Source of the DNA: Ectobius pallidus
Taxonomy: Eukaryota; Arthropoda; Insecta; Blattodea; Ectobiidae
DNA length: 64,000 nt
Direction of reading: 5' to 3'
Assembly: GCA_964059195.1 (NCBI GenBank)
Contig: CAXKWD010000009.1
Span: 147,865,890-147,929,889, forward strand
Shown piece by piece: positions 52,930 through 63,365 of this stretch; the first letter of the stretch is position 1, and each line of letters starts with the position of its first letter. A program made the translations under genes and the position numbers. The notes under the pieces are model-generated. The model was not told the DNA's origin. It was given only the letters and a program-made list of their open reading frames with translations, and did not search any database.

Positions 52930-53082
52930 TCTATTGGGCGAGAATATTATAGAAGAAAAGTTCCTCTTGACACTGGGATTCGAACCCAGGACCTTTGGTT
53001 ATCCGTGCCGCTGCTCTACCAACTGAGCTAAGCCAGAGTTCGCTTCACAGCATCAGATGGAACCTCTCTTCTATGACTGATT
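52930..53082 (-). repeat. tRNA-derived SINE, family S1
   Basis: On the minus strand, CTCTGGCTTAGCTCAGTTGG and GGTCCTGGGTTCGAATCCCA. Its 3'-side flank is interrupted by the hAT at 53085. Confidence 0.82.
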
Positions 53083-53084
53083 AC

Positions 53085-54028
53085 TAGGGGAAGGCATTTA
53101 ATGACCATAAAATAGTGAAAAAAATGCTAAATAAAAAATGCATTTATGACCTAAAAATAGTGAGAAAAAAAAATGACCGATAAATTATCCACCATTTTAA
53201 AAGTAATGAATAGCTAAAAGCAATTTAACGGATGTCAGTGCGTTATATATGAATTTACAATATAAAACACCCTTAGCAAAAAGTTTGCAATGAACCTGAA
53301 TTAAAATTAACTATGAACACTTGACGGATATTCTCAAATAAAAACGTTTGTCTATTGTCTGAAAGTTAACGATTCGTGCATAGAAAAGCTCCTTTCTACC
53401 TCCACATGACCTAAAAACGCCGAAAATGACCTAATAATTGCCAAAAAATGACCTAGCTCTTGAAAATGACGAAAAATGCAAAATAAAGCAAAAAATGCAA
53501 AAGCAAATTTCCCTTACTTATGCCCGGATTCTACAAACTTGTAAATTACCTATGGGTAAATTATCCATGGATAAATTAGTCCCATTTCAACCACAGTGAT
53601 ATAATGAGCAAGGTCTTGGAGTTGTACAGCTAATTTAATTCAGAAGGCTTTGATTCTCATTGTTACTGATCCTACAAGAGGTTAAATTTTATCCAGCCAT
53701 CCATGATAGGATAAATTAACCCGACGATTTACCCTTGAAAAGATCTAGCCCGAGTTTGTAGGAACATTTCTTCTGTCATTTTCATATTTATCCAGAGGAC
53801 ATTTATCTAGAAACTCGCCACAAGTGTATGTGATTGCTATCTTTAAATTATTTGTGTTTGTGTGGTGTTATTTTTGTGTAAATTCTGTCCATTGGATAAT
53901 TTACCCATAGGTAATTCGCAAGTTTATAGAAACCGGCCATTAATCAATTATTTCATGATACACATTATTCGAGCTATCTTTTAACTTTCATATAACAAAG
54001 ATGCAAAATCATCAAATGCCTTGCCCTA
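53085..54028. mobile_element. hAT element (944 bp) inserted in a SINE
   Basis: The termini are TAGGGGAAGGCATTT and, from the right, TAGGGCAAGGCATTT. An exact CTGATTAC duplication is at 53077-53084 and 54029-54036. A minus-strand remnant VEVERSFSMHESLT near 53400 is the hAT dimerisation motif. Confidence 0.88.
53521..53939. mobile_element. PIF/Harbinger-like MITE nested in the hAT (419 bp)
   Basis: The termini TGCCCGGATTCTACAAACTT and, inward from the right, TGGCCGGTTTCTATAAACTT continue into matching AATTACCTATGGGTAAATTA. TTA is on both sides (53518-53520, 53940-53942). Confidence 0.82.
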
Positions 54029-54055
54029 CTGATTACCCTTAATAGTTTACCACAT

Positions 54056-54150
54056 TCTGGCTTAGCTCAGTTGGTAGAGCAGCGATATGGATAGCCGAAA
54101 GTCCTGGGTTCGGATCCCAGTGTCAGAGGCATTTTTCTCCTATATTCTCA
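54056..54150 (+). repeat. tRNA-derived SINE, family S1
   Basis: CTGGCTTAGCTCAGTTGGTA, then GTCCTGGGTTCGGATCCCAG, in the opposite orientation to the copy at 52930. Confidence 0.8.
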
Positions 54151-54786
54151 ATTTTCCATGTCCTTGTACTTTTTCCTGCTCTTCTCATATGCTAAATCGT
54201 AAATGACTATAACGGCTGTAAAATCTATGAAAATTAGTATTCACATTAAATGGCCATGCCCTATATAGAGTAGAGCTCGAATTATCCATATTAATTGAGA
54301 CCGGACCCGATCTGGATAATTGAATAAATCATGAAAAAGGTAATTTCTCTAAAAAAAAAAAAAAAAAAAACTAAGTCGTACAGCACTATACTAACATAAA
54401 GTGTCACATCTTGAACTTATCGGTCAGAGTCAGTTGTTTTGCTGACAAACTGTCGATTTTGACAGCTAAAAGTTTTGCTTTTTCGGAAAAAATCGGCGTT
54501 GAAAGAGAATTTCCCAATGTGAGCTCGCTGTTGCAAAAACCACTTGAATTCGGCCTGAAAGCAATCCAGATAGCCTAATTGGCGATCCGCATAGTTGGAT
54601 TTCTACTGTAGTTAGAATTGTTATATTGCAAAAAGAGCCAAAGTCCCTAATACCTGAATTTCATCAAACTAAAAAAAGTTTATTATTTCCTTGCTAATAT
54701 TAACATAAATCGTTTGTATTTTTTATTTTTTTATTTCCGCTATGCTTATACTCCTTTCAGCTAGAGGCCATATCGGGAGTTCGGGA
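54151..54786. other. Unassigned, with poly(A) at 54350-54370
   Basis: GATCTGGATAATTGAATAA-like sequence and a 20-bp A run, with no gene. Confidence 0.3.
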
Positions 54787-55040
54787 TCTGTGACGTATAG
54801 TAGGGTAGGCCATGGAATTATTGCTTGTCAATTGTTTCTATTGTCGGTGTATTTAATGGAGTAAATTTAAACTGATATTAATTTAAATGGATATGAAACA
54901 GGACGAAATGGTGAGGACGATTCATGGTATGTAAATATCTAATTCGGCATTTGCCTTTATGACTGGGGAAACCATGGAAAAATTGGCTGGCCACAGGATT
55001 TGAACCTGGGACTTCCCGAACGCGAGTCCAAGACGTTATC
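54787..55040 (-). repeat. SINE family S5, reverse strand
   Basis: Matches 37828-38078 in reverse, with ATTGGCTGGCCACAGGATTT (B-box side) and GAGTCCAAGACGTTATCA. Confidence 0.75.
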
Positions 55041-55202
55041 ATTATAGTTATAGCTGAAATTTTGCACAAACATTATTTCTTTACCTGGAAAGAACATGGG
55101 ACTATAGCCATTTGAAATTTATTTAAATGTCTTATAGAGTTATCGAGCGAAGGCTGTTTCAATAGCTTTCAGTGAACTGAAAAGAAAGAACGAAAGAAAT
55201 TA

Positions 55203-55395
55203 CAACTGGTATTAATTTAAATGGATATGATACAGGATGAAATGGTGAGGATGATTCATGGTATGTAAACGTCCAATTCGGCATTTGCCTTTACGACTGG
55301 GGAAACCATGAAAAAACCCATGTCAAATTGGCCGACCACGAGAACCTCCCGAATGCGAGTCCAAGACGTTACCGTCTCGGCCACCTCGCTCGGCA
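55203..55395 (-). repeat. SINE family S5, second reverse copy
   Basis: It ends with the best-preserved S5 head: on the minus strand, CGAGCGAGGTGGCCGAGACG, then GTAACGTCTTGGACTCGC. The B-box side is partly deleted. Confidence 0.78.
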
Positions 55396-55793
55396 CCTTC
55401 ACTTGTTCAGGGTCACACCTGAGCATTTCAGTCTGACTTGAAGACCTTGTTCAATTAACACCCAGATAACGCATCTCCATCTCTACTCACAGCACGAGCT
55501 GAATCTGGTGAGTATCTGTGTCTATATTGCGACTGCAAGGTATTATTATCAAGGGGGGATATACAGCTTTCGATGAAATTCATTGGTGAGAAAAAATATG
55601 TGAATTTCATTTTTTTTCCCCTCAGCAATGAATTGCTCTACAATCTTGCAATCTGACATACCGTACTCTTTATTGACTACTTCTACAATTGCATACTATT
55701 TTCAAAATTAATCAAACTGTTACAGTTACGGGTAATTATCGTTTCAAAATGGCTGCCACGTTTCATGCACTGAACAGCCGTTTCCCTGATAAC

Positions 55794-56572
55794 TAGGGAC
55801 CGGATTTTTAGGTTTTTAAAAACACTGTTTTAGGTTTTCCATTAGGTGAAATAGTTTTTTTTTAGGTTTTTGTCCAAAATATCGTTTTCGGGTAGAATAA
55901 TTGGTTTAATGAATTTGATTGTGCTACATAGGATTCAATACATAACACTTGTAAAGTTTAACTTAACAAAATTTACTTAAATTTGTGTAATCTTGCTTTA
56001 GGACAATATTATACAATTGAAGAAAGAAAGCATAAACAAACAAAAGAAGCAGTGAAAATAAGATTGCCTCACATTTCCTGTTACAGTATATCACTAAATA
56101 TCTTTCAAGATTCTCAACTGTGAAGTTCTTCCTGTTATCTCTTAGAATACATTTGAAGGCACAAAATATACTTTCAACATCACATGACGTCAGCAGTGGT
56201 AGTTCGTACGAATATTTTAAAAGGAATACGCCGGTACTCTTACACTTCCTCTCTTGATACTGTCATCCTAGACGACATTGGATTGAACGAAACGCTGGTG
56301 CTATTAATTTCAACTCGACAAAAATTGTCTCTCCGCAAAATATCGATTTATCAACAAACAAAAAAGACACAAAAAAGTAGCCTAGATTAGATATTTTAGG
56401 TTTTGTATCCCGTTTAGGTACATTTAGGTTTTTAGGCCCCATTTAGGTATTTCTAGGTGCCACAGAATTAATGTGGGTGAATCCTATGGTCATGATTCGA
56501 AAAAGTGTGTAATCGCTTTTTGTTTTGGAAGTAAGGAAAAAAAATATGTAAAATCTAAGAATCCGGTCCCTA
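55794..56572. mobile_element. hAT element (779 bp) with transposase remnant
   Basis: The termini are TAGGGACCGGATTTTTAGG and, from the right, TAGGGACCGGATTCTTAG. An exact CTGATAAC duplication is at 55786-55793 and 56573-56580. Confidence 0.9.
56047..56190 (-). pseudogene. hAT transposase C-terminal remnant
   Basis: The minus-strand frame reads GDVESIFCAFKCILRDNRKN, then FTVENLERYLVIYCNRKCE. It parallels SVDVERSFSAYKLILTDNR...ENIERLLVAYC at 3745-3972, with the conserved R of ERSFS changed. No catalytic part remains. Confidence 0.72.
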
Positions 56573-57178
56573 CTGATAACTTACACAAATATCAATATTT
56601 CTGAGTTATTATTGTTCTGTGTGTTTCTTAATATCATGTGAACAACATAATCTAGGATCTTTGAAATATCTTCAGTATAAGTATTTTTTTAAATAAATAT
56701 AATTTAACGAAAAAAAATAATTAAAAATGATTTTTAAAAATACTTATACTGAAGATATTTCAAAGATCCTAGATTATGTTGTTCACATGATATTAAAACA
56801 CACAGAAAAATAATCACTCAGAAATATCTATTTGTGGAAGTTATCAGGGAAACGGCTGTTCAGTGCATGAAACGTGGCAGCCATTTTGAAACGATAATTA
56901 CCCGTAACTGTAACAGTTTTATTAATTTTGAAAATAGTATGCAATTGTAGAACTAGTCAATAAAGAGTATGTCAGATTACAAGACTGCAGAGCAATATTC
57001 CTTGCTGAGAAAAAAAATAATGAAATTCACATATTTTTCACCAATGAATGTAATCGAAAGGTTTATGTCGCGCCTTAAGTGCCAGAACGGTGCGTACGTG
57101 ATGCATACAATATTTTTTTTTTAGTAAAAGTTCTCTAAATTATATGAAATGAAACAAAAATACCGTATAATTTATTAT

Positions 57179-57650
57179 TAGTGGGCGGATTTCTATGACA
57201 TGTCATATTTCTCCCCTTTGCATTATTTGAGGTTTCCGACTAATTTAAACCAGATTCCAAGCATCCTGATGAAAATAGAACGGCTTTTATTGTGCATATA
57301 CCTGCATATTTAGGAAGTTTTCAACTATTGTAGCATATTTAGTATGAATATGCATATTTAGGTCATTTTTTGGCATATTTGTGTGCATATTAAAGAAATT
57401 TTGAAGTTTCATTTAATATTTTGTAAACTTTGCATTATAATGATACTTTTTGAGAATTTACAGATATTTTAAATAATTGACACTATATTTTATCAAAATG
57501 TATTGTAATGAAACTTTAAAAAAATATTCACAATGTGTAAGTAGTAAAGCCATATTTTAAATTTTATTGGTCATATTTTAATGTTTTTTAGGTCATAAAT
57601 GCATTCATAGGCTATATCCTATTTTTTAGGTCATAGAAATCCGCCCCCTA
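57179..57650. mobile_element. hAT-type element (472 bp)
   Basis: The termini are TAGTGGGCGGATTTCTATGA and, from the right, TAGGGGGCGGATTTCTATGA. The flanks TTTATTAT and ATTATGAT agree at six of eight positions, so the duplication is probably degraded. Confidence 0.75.
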
Positions 57651-57957
57651 ATTATGATTAAATGTAGTCAGCCATTTGTTAACGACCCATTCCCAGAACC
57701 ATCTGAATTACGGAACAACAATGAACCGTACGTAGGCTACCAATACGAAATGCATTTATATGAGTCACTTTTTGTAAACAATAATGCATAGGAACTAGTA
57801 TTTATGAAAAGCTTGTGAAAATATGAATGATAATTCCAAGGAAATTTCAATCCAAGCCAGAAACATTGAATTAGAGCGAGTGCCAGCAACACCACGGCAG
57901 CAGTAGACTATGAGATGGAATATATTGCCATTAAATGCTGATGCACCCGTGGTAATC
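57651..57957. other. Unassigned sequence
   Basis: Nothing recognised. Confidence 0.3.
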
Positions 57958-58375
57958 ATGGCACCTTACATAATCTGAGTGTGTAGGAAAACAGGGGGCT
58001 TAGGAAAATATTCAGATCTAAGAGAGGTGAAAACTGCATAACGACGAGCTTCAAGATCTGTACTCGTCACCGGATATAGTAAGGGTAATTAAATCACAGA
58101 GGATGAAATGGGGGAGGAAACACATATCTCAAAAGTATTGACTGGGAGACCCGAAGGGAAAAGACCACCTGGAAGACCTAGAAGCAGGTAGGAGGACAAT
58201 ATTAGGATAGATTTAAGGGAAGTAGGATTTGCGAGGGATGGTTGGATGGAGTTAGCACAGAATAGGGTTGAATGGCAGGCTCAAGTAAGCGCGGTAATGA
58301 ACCTTCGGGTTCCATAAAACAGATAATATTCCTTTAGCTTGCTTAGGAATTGTCTATTGCCATTGAGTATTATTA
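57958..58375 (+). mobile_element. LINE 3' fragment, YGCETW family
   Basis: Decayed frames include LTGRPEGKRPPGRPRSR, then REVGFARDGWMELAQNRVEW. The 3' end CGGTAATGAACCTTCGGGTT leads to GTCTATTGCCATTGAGTA. Confidence 0.75.
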
Positions 58376-58617
58376 TCAACATTATCGTCATCACCACCAA
58401 TATGAATAAATAAGATAAATGAAGACTTAGGTCCATGGCCCCAAGGTTTCTCTTTATCAATGTATTGGCGCAGTTTGTAACACTGATATTGACTGAATAA
58501 CTTAATTTAAATTTAACTGTCCAATATGAGATAAGGCTATATTTAAATAACATCAGTTTGAAGGTCTTTAAATCACCGTTTTAGAATGTTCATTTCCGCA
58601 TACAAGATATTAATACA

Positions 58618-58654
58618 GTCTAATTTATCAACAATAATGATAATAATGATGATG

Positions 58655-58706
<52 letters not shown>
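58618..58706. repeat. (AAT)n microsatellite
   Basis: About 60 bp of near-perfect AATAATAAT preceded by GATGATGAT-type units. Confidence 0.9.
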
Positions 58707-58740
58707 GCTATAATCAAACTTGGCTTAACGAAGAAACCTG

Positions 58741-59190
58741 AGATTACATGTATACGAAGGCCGTCCACAAAGTAAGTTACCCTAGGGCCGTTTACACAAA
58801 ACAAAATTTCATGGAAATAATTATTGCAACAGAAAGGCCTACATCAAGTGATCAGCCATTTTTCAACATATTCGCCACCGGAGTTGAGACATTTGTCATA
58901 CCATGGAACCAACTTTTGAACACTTGTGGCGTAGAAGTCTGTCGCCTGGGATTTGAACCATTGTGTGATAACCTCCGTTTCTCTGTCAATCTCTATCATT
59001 CTCTGTCATTTCTTGTGGGGTAGGAAACGATGAAAAGCTCTGGGTGCGCAGTCCAAGCTATAGGGTGAAGGCTTAAACACCTCCCTGCAAGTCTCCTGCA
59101 AAAGTTCGGCTATTAGATGTTTCAACACCACCCTACTGCCCTAACCCATATTTTCCTACACCTCAAAGAAAGGCAGAGAAACGGCGATGG
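58741..59190. mobile_element. Mariner-derived palindromic element, third copy
   Basis: It has the same layout as 16085-16740: a reverse mariner 3' end (TTTTTCAACATATTCGCCAC to CTGTCATTTC), then AGGGTGAAGGCTTAAACACC, then a short forward part. Confidence 0.7.
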
Positions 59191-59214
59191 TGAGTTTTAT
59201 AAACTGGCCCTAAG

Positions 59215-59475
59215 GTTAATTAAATCACGGAGGATGAAATGGGGGAGGAAAGACATATCTCAAAAGTATTTAATGGGAGACACGAAGGGAAAATACCACC
59301 TGGAAGATCTAGACGTAGATGGGAGGACAATATTAGGATAGATTTAAGGGAAGTAAAATTTGAGAGGGATGGTTGAATGGAGTTAGCACAGAATAGGGTT
59401 GAATGGCGGGCTCAGACAAACGCGGCAATGAACCACCGGTTTCCATAAAATAAATAATATTCCTTCAGCTTGCTT
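59215..59475 (+). mobile_element. LINE 3' fragment, YGCETW family
   Basis: Starts in ATTAAATCACGGAGGATGAA and ends in the ATAATATTCCTTCAGCTTGC 3' UTR. No open frame. Confidence 0.7.
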
Positions 59476-59641
59476 CATAAATCATAACCAACTCCTGACT
59501 GATATGTTATTTCTTGCATTCATCAGTAAGAAGTGAATTGTTCTCCGAAACTTTAGAAGTGGAAGTGGGCCACAATATCAGTGCTCACATGCCTGATTAC
59601 TCTTATCAGCACTGCACAGTTCCTATTGTTTCAGTTTTAAC

Positions 59642-59833
59642 ATGTTAACGAAGGAGCAAGTTCAGTTCTACAGAGACAACGGCTACATCAAGTTGTCCAA
59701 CATCTTCAGTGAGAAGGAACTGCAGGAGATCTCTGTTGAGTACGATGATCTCTTCAGGAGCAAGAGGGATGCCGACCTGCAGGGCGTATGGAAGGGTTCC
59801 GAGATGAACAGAGCGGCCGGCACGGAGAGCGTG
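59642..59833 (+). CDS. Dioxygenase copy B, exon 1 (aa 1-64)
   Basis: MLTKEQVQFYRDNGYIKLSN to GTG|GTGAGT. DNA matches copy A closely in the first 100 bp and diverges afterwards. Confidence 0.9.
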
Positions 59834-62801
59834 GTGAGTGGATGTTTATGTCATATTTTTTATTGTGTAAAACATTTGGAAAAAAATATTTAAAAATAAA
59901 ATGAAATATAGAATAGTTTGGTATAGAGTCTTCGAAGCTAGTATGGTACTTGATTTAAATAATGGAATAATTGCATTATAATTATTATTAATTTAAATTA
60001 TCACCCTAAGTAATAATAAGTAAAGTATTCCCTATACAGGCCAAGATGGTACCAGGAGGTTGAGGCTCCCAGATTTTAGACATTCGGAACGTTAAGGTTG
60101 TCAGCCTTACGCACCGACCGCCTTTACCCCCAGGATTATACTCATTTCTGTTTGGAGGCTGAGTCGACCCCAGGGCCACAGTGCCACCAGAAGGATTAGG
60201 CCAATGGAAAAACCCCAACGACCTCATCGAGGGTCGAACCCGCGAACTTCCGGTTTGTAGCGCAGAGCCTCAACCACTACGCTACGGCGTACCCCAAGTA
60301 ATAATAAAAGGTTCAAATATACTTTTTCCTCTAAGAAAATTTAGAATAAAACATTTATTTCTAGGTATTTCTTTTAATTAATTTTTGCAGTATATTGGAA
60401 AGATTTTTAGGTCTTAGAAATGTCTTGTTTATAGGACATTTATTTGATAATTTAAAGGTCATCAAAAGGAACAATATGGTTTCAGGTGTTATCCATCCAC
60501 AACCTACAATTCCACTCGGCAGTTTTCACCCGCCTCATCACCAACAAGAATTTGCTGGACGCCATGGAGGACATCATGGACACCCCCAACATCCTTCTAC
60601 ACCACACCAAGGCTCACTTCAAACCCCCCGGAAAGGGGGCCCCCTTCCTCATGCACCAGGTACACTACAACGTCCTCATTAGGGTCCATATCTAGACATT
60701 GATATCAGGAGGCTTAGAAAGTGTATTTCCCAACAGGACTACCACTACTTCCCTTTCAAGAAGCACTCCATGGTGGCAGCCTTCATAAACCTGGACGACT
60801 CCAGTCCTGAGAACGGGGGCTTGGCTGTGTACCCTGGGTCCCACAAACTGGGGCCTCTGGAGGATGTGAGTGGGGCTGAAACTGGAGGGAAATATCACTA
60901 CGTGGACCCGGTAAGTGGCAAGCTATTAGATAAAATCTTACATATATTGGAATGGCCAAAAATGTCCTACAAGTTAGAAAGAAAGCTGCGCTTGCTGCAA
61001 CAATCGAAGCTTCGTTCCGCGCAGGTTTCCTTCTAACTAGTAGGACTATAGTAGGAAGAGAAATAATTTAATTATGTTTCATGTTACATTATTTGCGAGT
61101 AAGACTTAAAACTTAAGTTTGTGTGTGAAATGTTGCAAATAAAAGTGTTAGCTTTTAGTACAATTTATCGTAATATATCATATTATATAATGTACGCTAT
61201 TAAGCATGTTCTGCAATCTATATAAAACACAAATATTCTCTAAATAAAATTATCTTCATATTTAAAAAAATCTTATGTGAAACACGTAAGTTCCTCTGCC
61301 CAAATAAAAGTTTTGCCTCTTAGCATAATAAATTATGCAAGACATTCTCTTCATATAAATCGGTTGTAAAAATTACGAGTAAGTCGTTACCACATCGCAT
61401 CGCATCCCCGAAGGATACATAACCCAAATAAAATATGATTATTGCACTCATGTAACTTTCTTTACTTTAAACATGGCCAATACATCTTTCTCACTTCACA
61501 TTCTGATATAGAAAAGAGGCCGTATTCAGTTGTTTCAACCTGATGCAAAGCTTAATTCTTGACCAGGCAAGACTGAGTTTCTACAAACAGTGACTGGCTT
61601 ATAATTACCCCTCAGAGAATTTTTACGAAAAAAGTTTCAAATGAAAGTTTTAGCTCTTAGTAGGCTACAAGCATCTCATATACAAAATTCTAACAAAATC
61701 GTTAGAGTCATTTTCGAGAAAATCGCGAAAAACAAAATTTTCTTCATGTAAAGTGGCTATAAAAATAAGAGAAAGTCGTCGCCAATCTGTGTGTTACATC
61801 CCAAGAAGGAACCTAACCCGAATACAAAATTTTGTTTTCATACAATTTTTCGTTCTGGAGCTAGGCTGTTTACAGACACACACTAAAATAGTATTTTTGG
61901 ATTCATCGGACATCAAAACGTATATTCATGTTAATAATTTTTAATTAGAAAAATCATAAAAAACAAATATTATCAAAAAAATTGCAGTATTTTTTAAATT
62001 AAAGTGTTTTTTCTCGGAAAACTGTGGTCATTTCTAAAATTTGTTGAGTTAAGATTTAATGCACATTAAGTGTTAAGAAGTGATGATGGATAATTTACTA
62101 CCTTAGTTTCTTAGCTCATAGGAAAATAAGTTATTGAAATTCAATGTTACTTTTTTTTCTTGAAGGATAATTAGATGTAGATTAACTAACAGTAATAAAG
62201 ATTGGGGTTACAGGGCCGTTTTTTCCGAGAAAAATCACTTTAATTGAAAAAAATACCGCAAAAATTTGGGATATTATTTGTTTTATTATGATTTTTCTAA
62301 TTAAAAATAATTTCTTATGGCTATTTTTTAATTTCATTTTGACTACACGTTATTTACGATTATTTTTCGTTTTTTTCAGCTCAATAGCCCTGATAGTTTA
62401 TAAGTTATTGCTATTTATTTACATAAGAAGCTCATGCATAAGGCGAATTAAAAAAGTACTTTAAAAATAAACAAATTATTTCAAATTTTTAAATTATTTT
62501 TTTACGATAAATTTCAGGCCTAGTTTCACGTCCTTTCGTTTGTGCACTTTGTGACTGGGCACATTGTATAGCTATCTATGGCACGGACAGAGAAAATAAA
62601 AACTAAAACAGCGTTTATAGAAACCCAAAAATCCGGCCTTGTATGAGAATTATAACTTATATATTGCAGGTGAAGTTTCCCATCGATGGTGGTGCCCCCG
62701 TGGTGGCCAAAAAGGGAGATGTGGTGGTTTTCTCGTATCTGCTGGTGCATGGAAGTTACCCCAACAAATGCGACAGAAGTCGCAGGATGTTTCTCTTACA
62801 G
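59642..62801 (+). CDS. PhyH-family Fe(II)/2-oxoglutarate dioxygenase, copy B (exons 1-4; last exon beyond window)
   Basis: Exons are 59642-59833, 60486-60659, 60737-60910 and 62670-62801, giving 224 codons. All introns are phase 0 at the same protein positions as copy A, so the genes arose by tandem duplication. Iron ligands are H121, D123 (MHQ|DYHY) and H207 (LLVHGSY), with arginines in DRSRRMFLLQ. Differences cluster in exon 1 (RSKRDADLQGVWKGSEMNRA; one residue shorter), the loop SGAETGGKYHYVDP and the start of exon 4 (VKFPIDGGAPVVAKKGDVVV). No stops or frameshifts are seen and catalytic residues are kept, so both copies look functional. A final exon of about 39 codons should lie to the right of base 64000. 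CTATTGTTTCAG just before the ATG suggests a spliced leader, as in copy A. Confidence 0.9.
60010..60295 (-). repeat. SINE family S3 in intron 1, copy B
   Basis: The minus-strand head is CGTAGCGTAGTGGTTGAGGC and the B-box side GTTCGCGGGTTCGACCC. The body matches 25038-25360. Confidence 0.82.
60486..60659 (+). CDS. Dioxygenase copy B, exon 2 (aa 65-122)
   Basis: Almost identical to exon 2 of copy A up to HHTKAH, then FKPPGKGAPFLMHQ. The donor is CAG|GTACAC. Confidence 0.92.
60737..60910 (+). CDS. Dioxygenase copy B, exon 3 (aa 123-180)
   Basis: The acceptor is TTCCCAACAG, identical to copy A. It opens with the iron ligand D123. The intron before it is only 77 bp (2156 bp in copy A). Confidence 0.92.
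60911..62669. other. Intron 3 of copy B
   Basis: A/T-rich. It contains an inverted repeat with arms 61931-62024 and 62212-62312. No gene. Confidence 0.6.
61931..62312. mobile_element. Fold-back repeat in intron 3, arms of about 95 bp
   Basis: Left AATTAGAAAAATCATAAAAA and TTTTTTCTCGGAAAACTG are mirrored by TTTTTTCCGAGAAAAATCAC and TTATGATTTTTCTAATT on the right. No target duplication was identified. Confidence 0.65.
62670..62801 (+). CDS. Dioxygenase copy B, exon 4 (aa 181-224)
   Basis: The acceptor is TATATTGCAG and the donor CAG|GTAAGT. It carries H207 and the 2-oxoglutarate-binding arginine segment. Confidence 0.92.
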
Positions 62802-62925
62802 GTAAGTACATTTTCCATGGCCCCCTTCAAGTACGGTACTTCTTTTGTTTTCGGAGATCCCTATCAAATGTTTTAGGTATTAGAATGTTATATTTCGTGA
62901 CCCAACCACCGCCGTCTCGAGATTA

Positions 62926-63363
62926 CACTGCCTGTCCTATGCTTTATTTTAACATGGAGTTCAGAGTATTGTTAGATTGCCTAATTTATCCAGTAGAGGC
63001 GACACAGTTCACACCCAGATTGCAGCAATCACTAATCAAAATAAGCATTAAACAGACACAGATACTTGTGTTATTTGTTTAGAACGTAATATTATTCCAG
63101 TATATGACACTTACCTTGAAATGGAATTTTGGAGCAATAATTAAAATAATGTAAATTAATTAGACGCATTGATAGACTGTATTATGAGCACCGCCGTCTC
63201 GAGGAGTAATACAGTTTAGAAGGCAGTGATTATGAGACGGCGGTGACAGCACTACATAATCAACAATGTCGTAGCAAAAAACAAGAAGCAGTCTGGGTGT
63301 GAAATGTGCTGCCATCTGTAATGTCGCCGAGTACGCAAAATTAGCCGTATAGGACAGGCAGTG
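62926..63363. mobile_element. Small Tc1/mariner-like element (438 bp) in intron 4, copy B
   Basis: The termini are CACTGCCTGTCCTAT on both ends, with TA flanking at 62924-62925 and 63364-63365. It contains the hairpin CACCGCCGTCTC...GAGACGGCGGTG at 63189-63243. Confidence 0.72.
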
Positions 63364-63365
63364 TA

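Larger units (their letters stand above)
55553..57062. mobile_element. Large fold-back element (palindrome) centred near 56715
   Basis: The left arm (55553-55793 and 56581-56695) is mirrored by 56735-57062. Shared blocks include ATGGCTGCCACGTTTCATGC and CTAGATTATGTTGTTCACAT. The left arm is split by the hAT at 55794. A partial relative is at 42827-43060. Confidence 0.82.

Noticed and set aside
40976..54130. Three tRNA-like sequences as functional tRNA genes
   Set aside because: They share non-tRNA flanks, have C33 or mismatched stems, and lie inside transposons; best explained as S1 SINEs.
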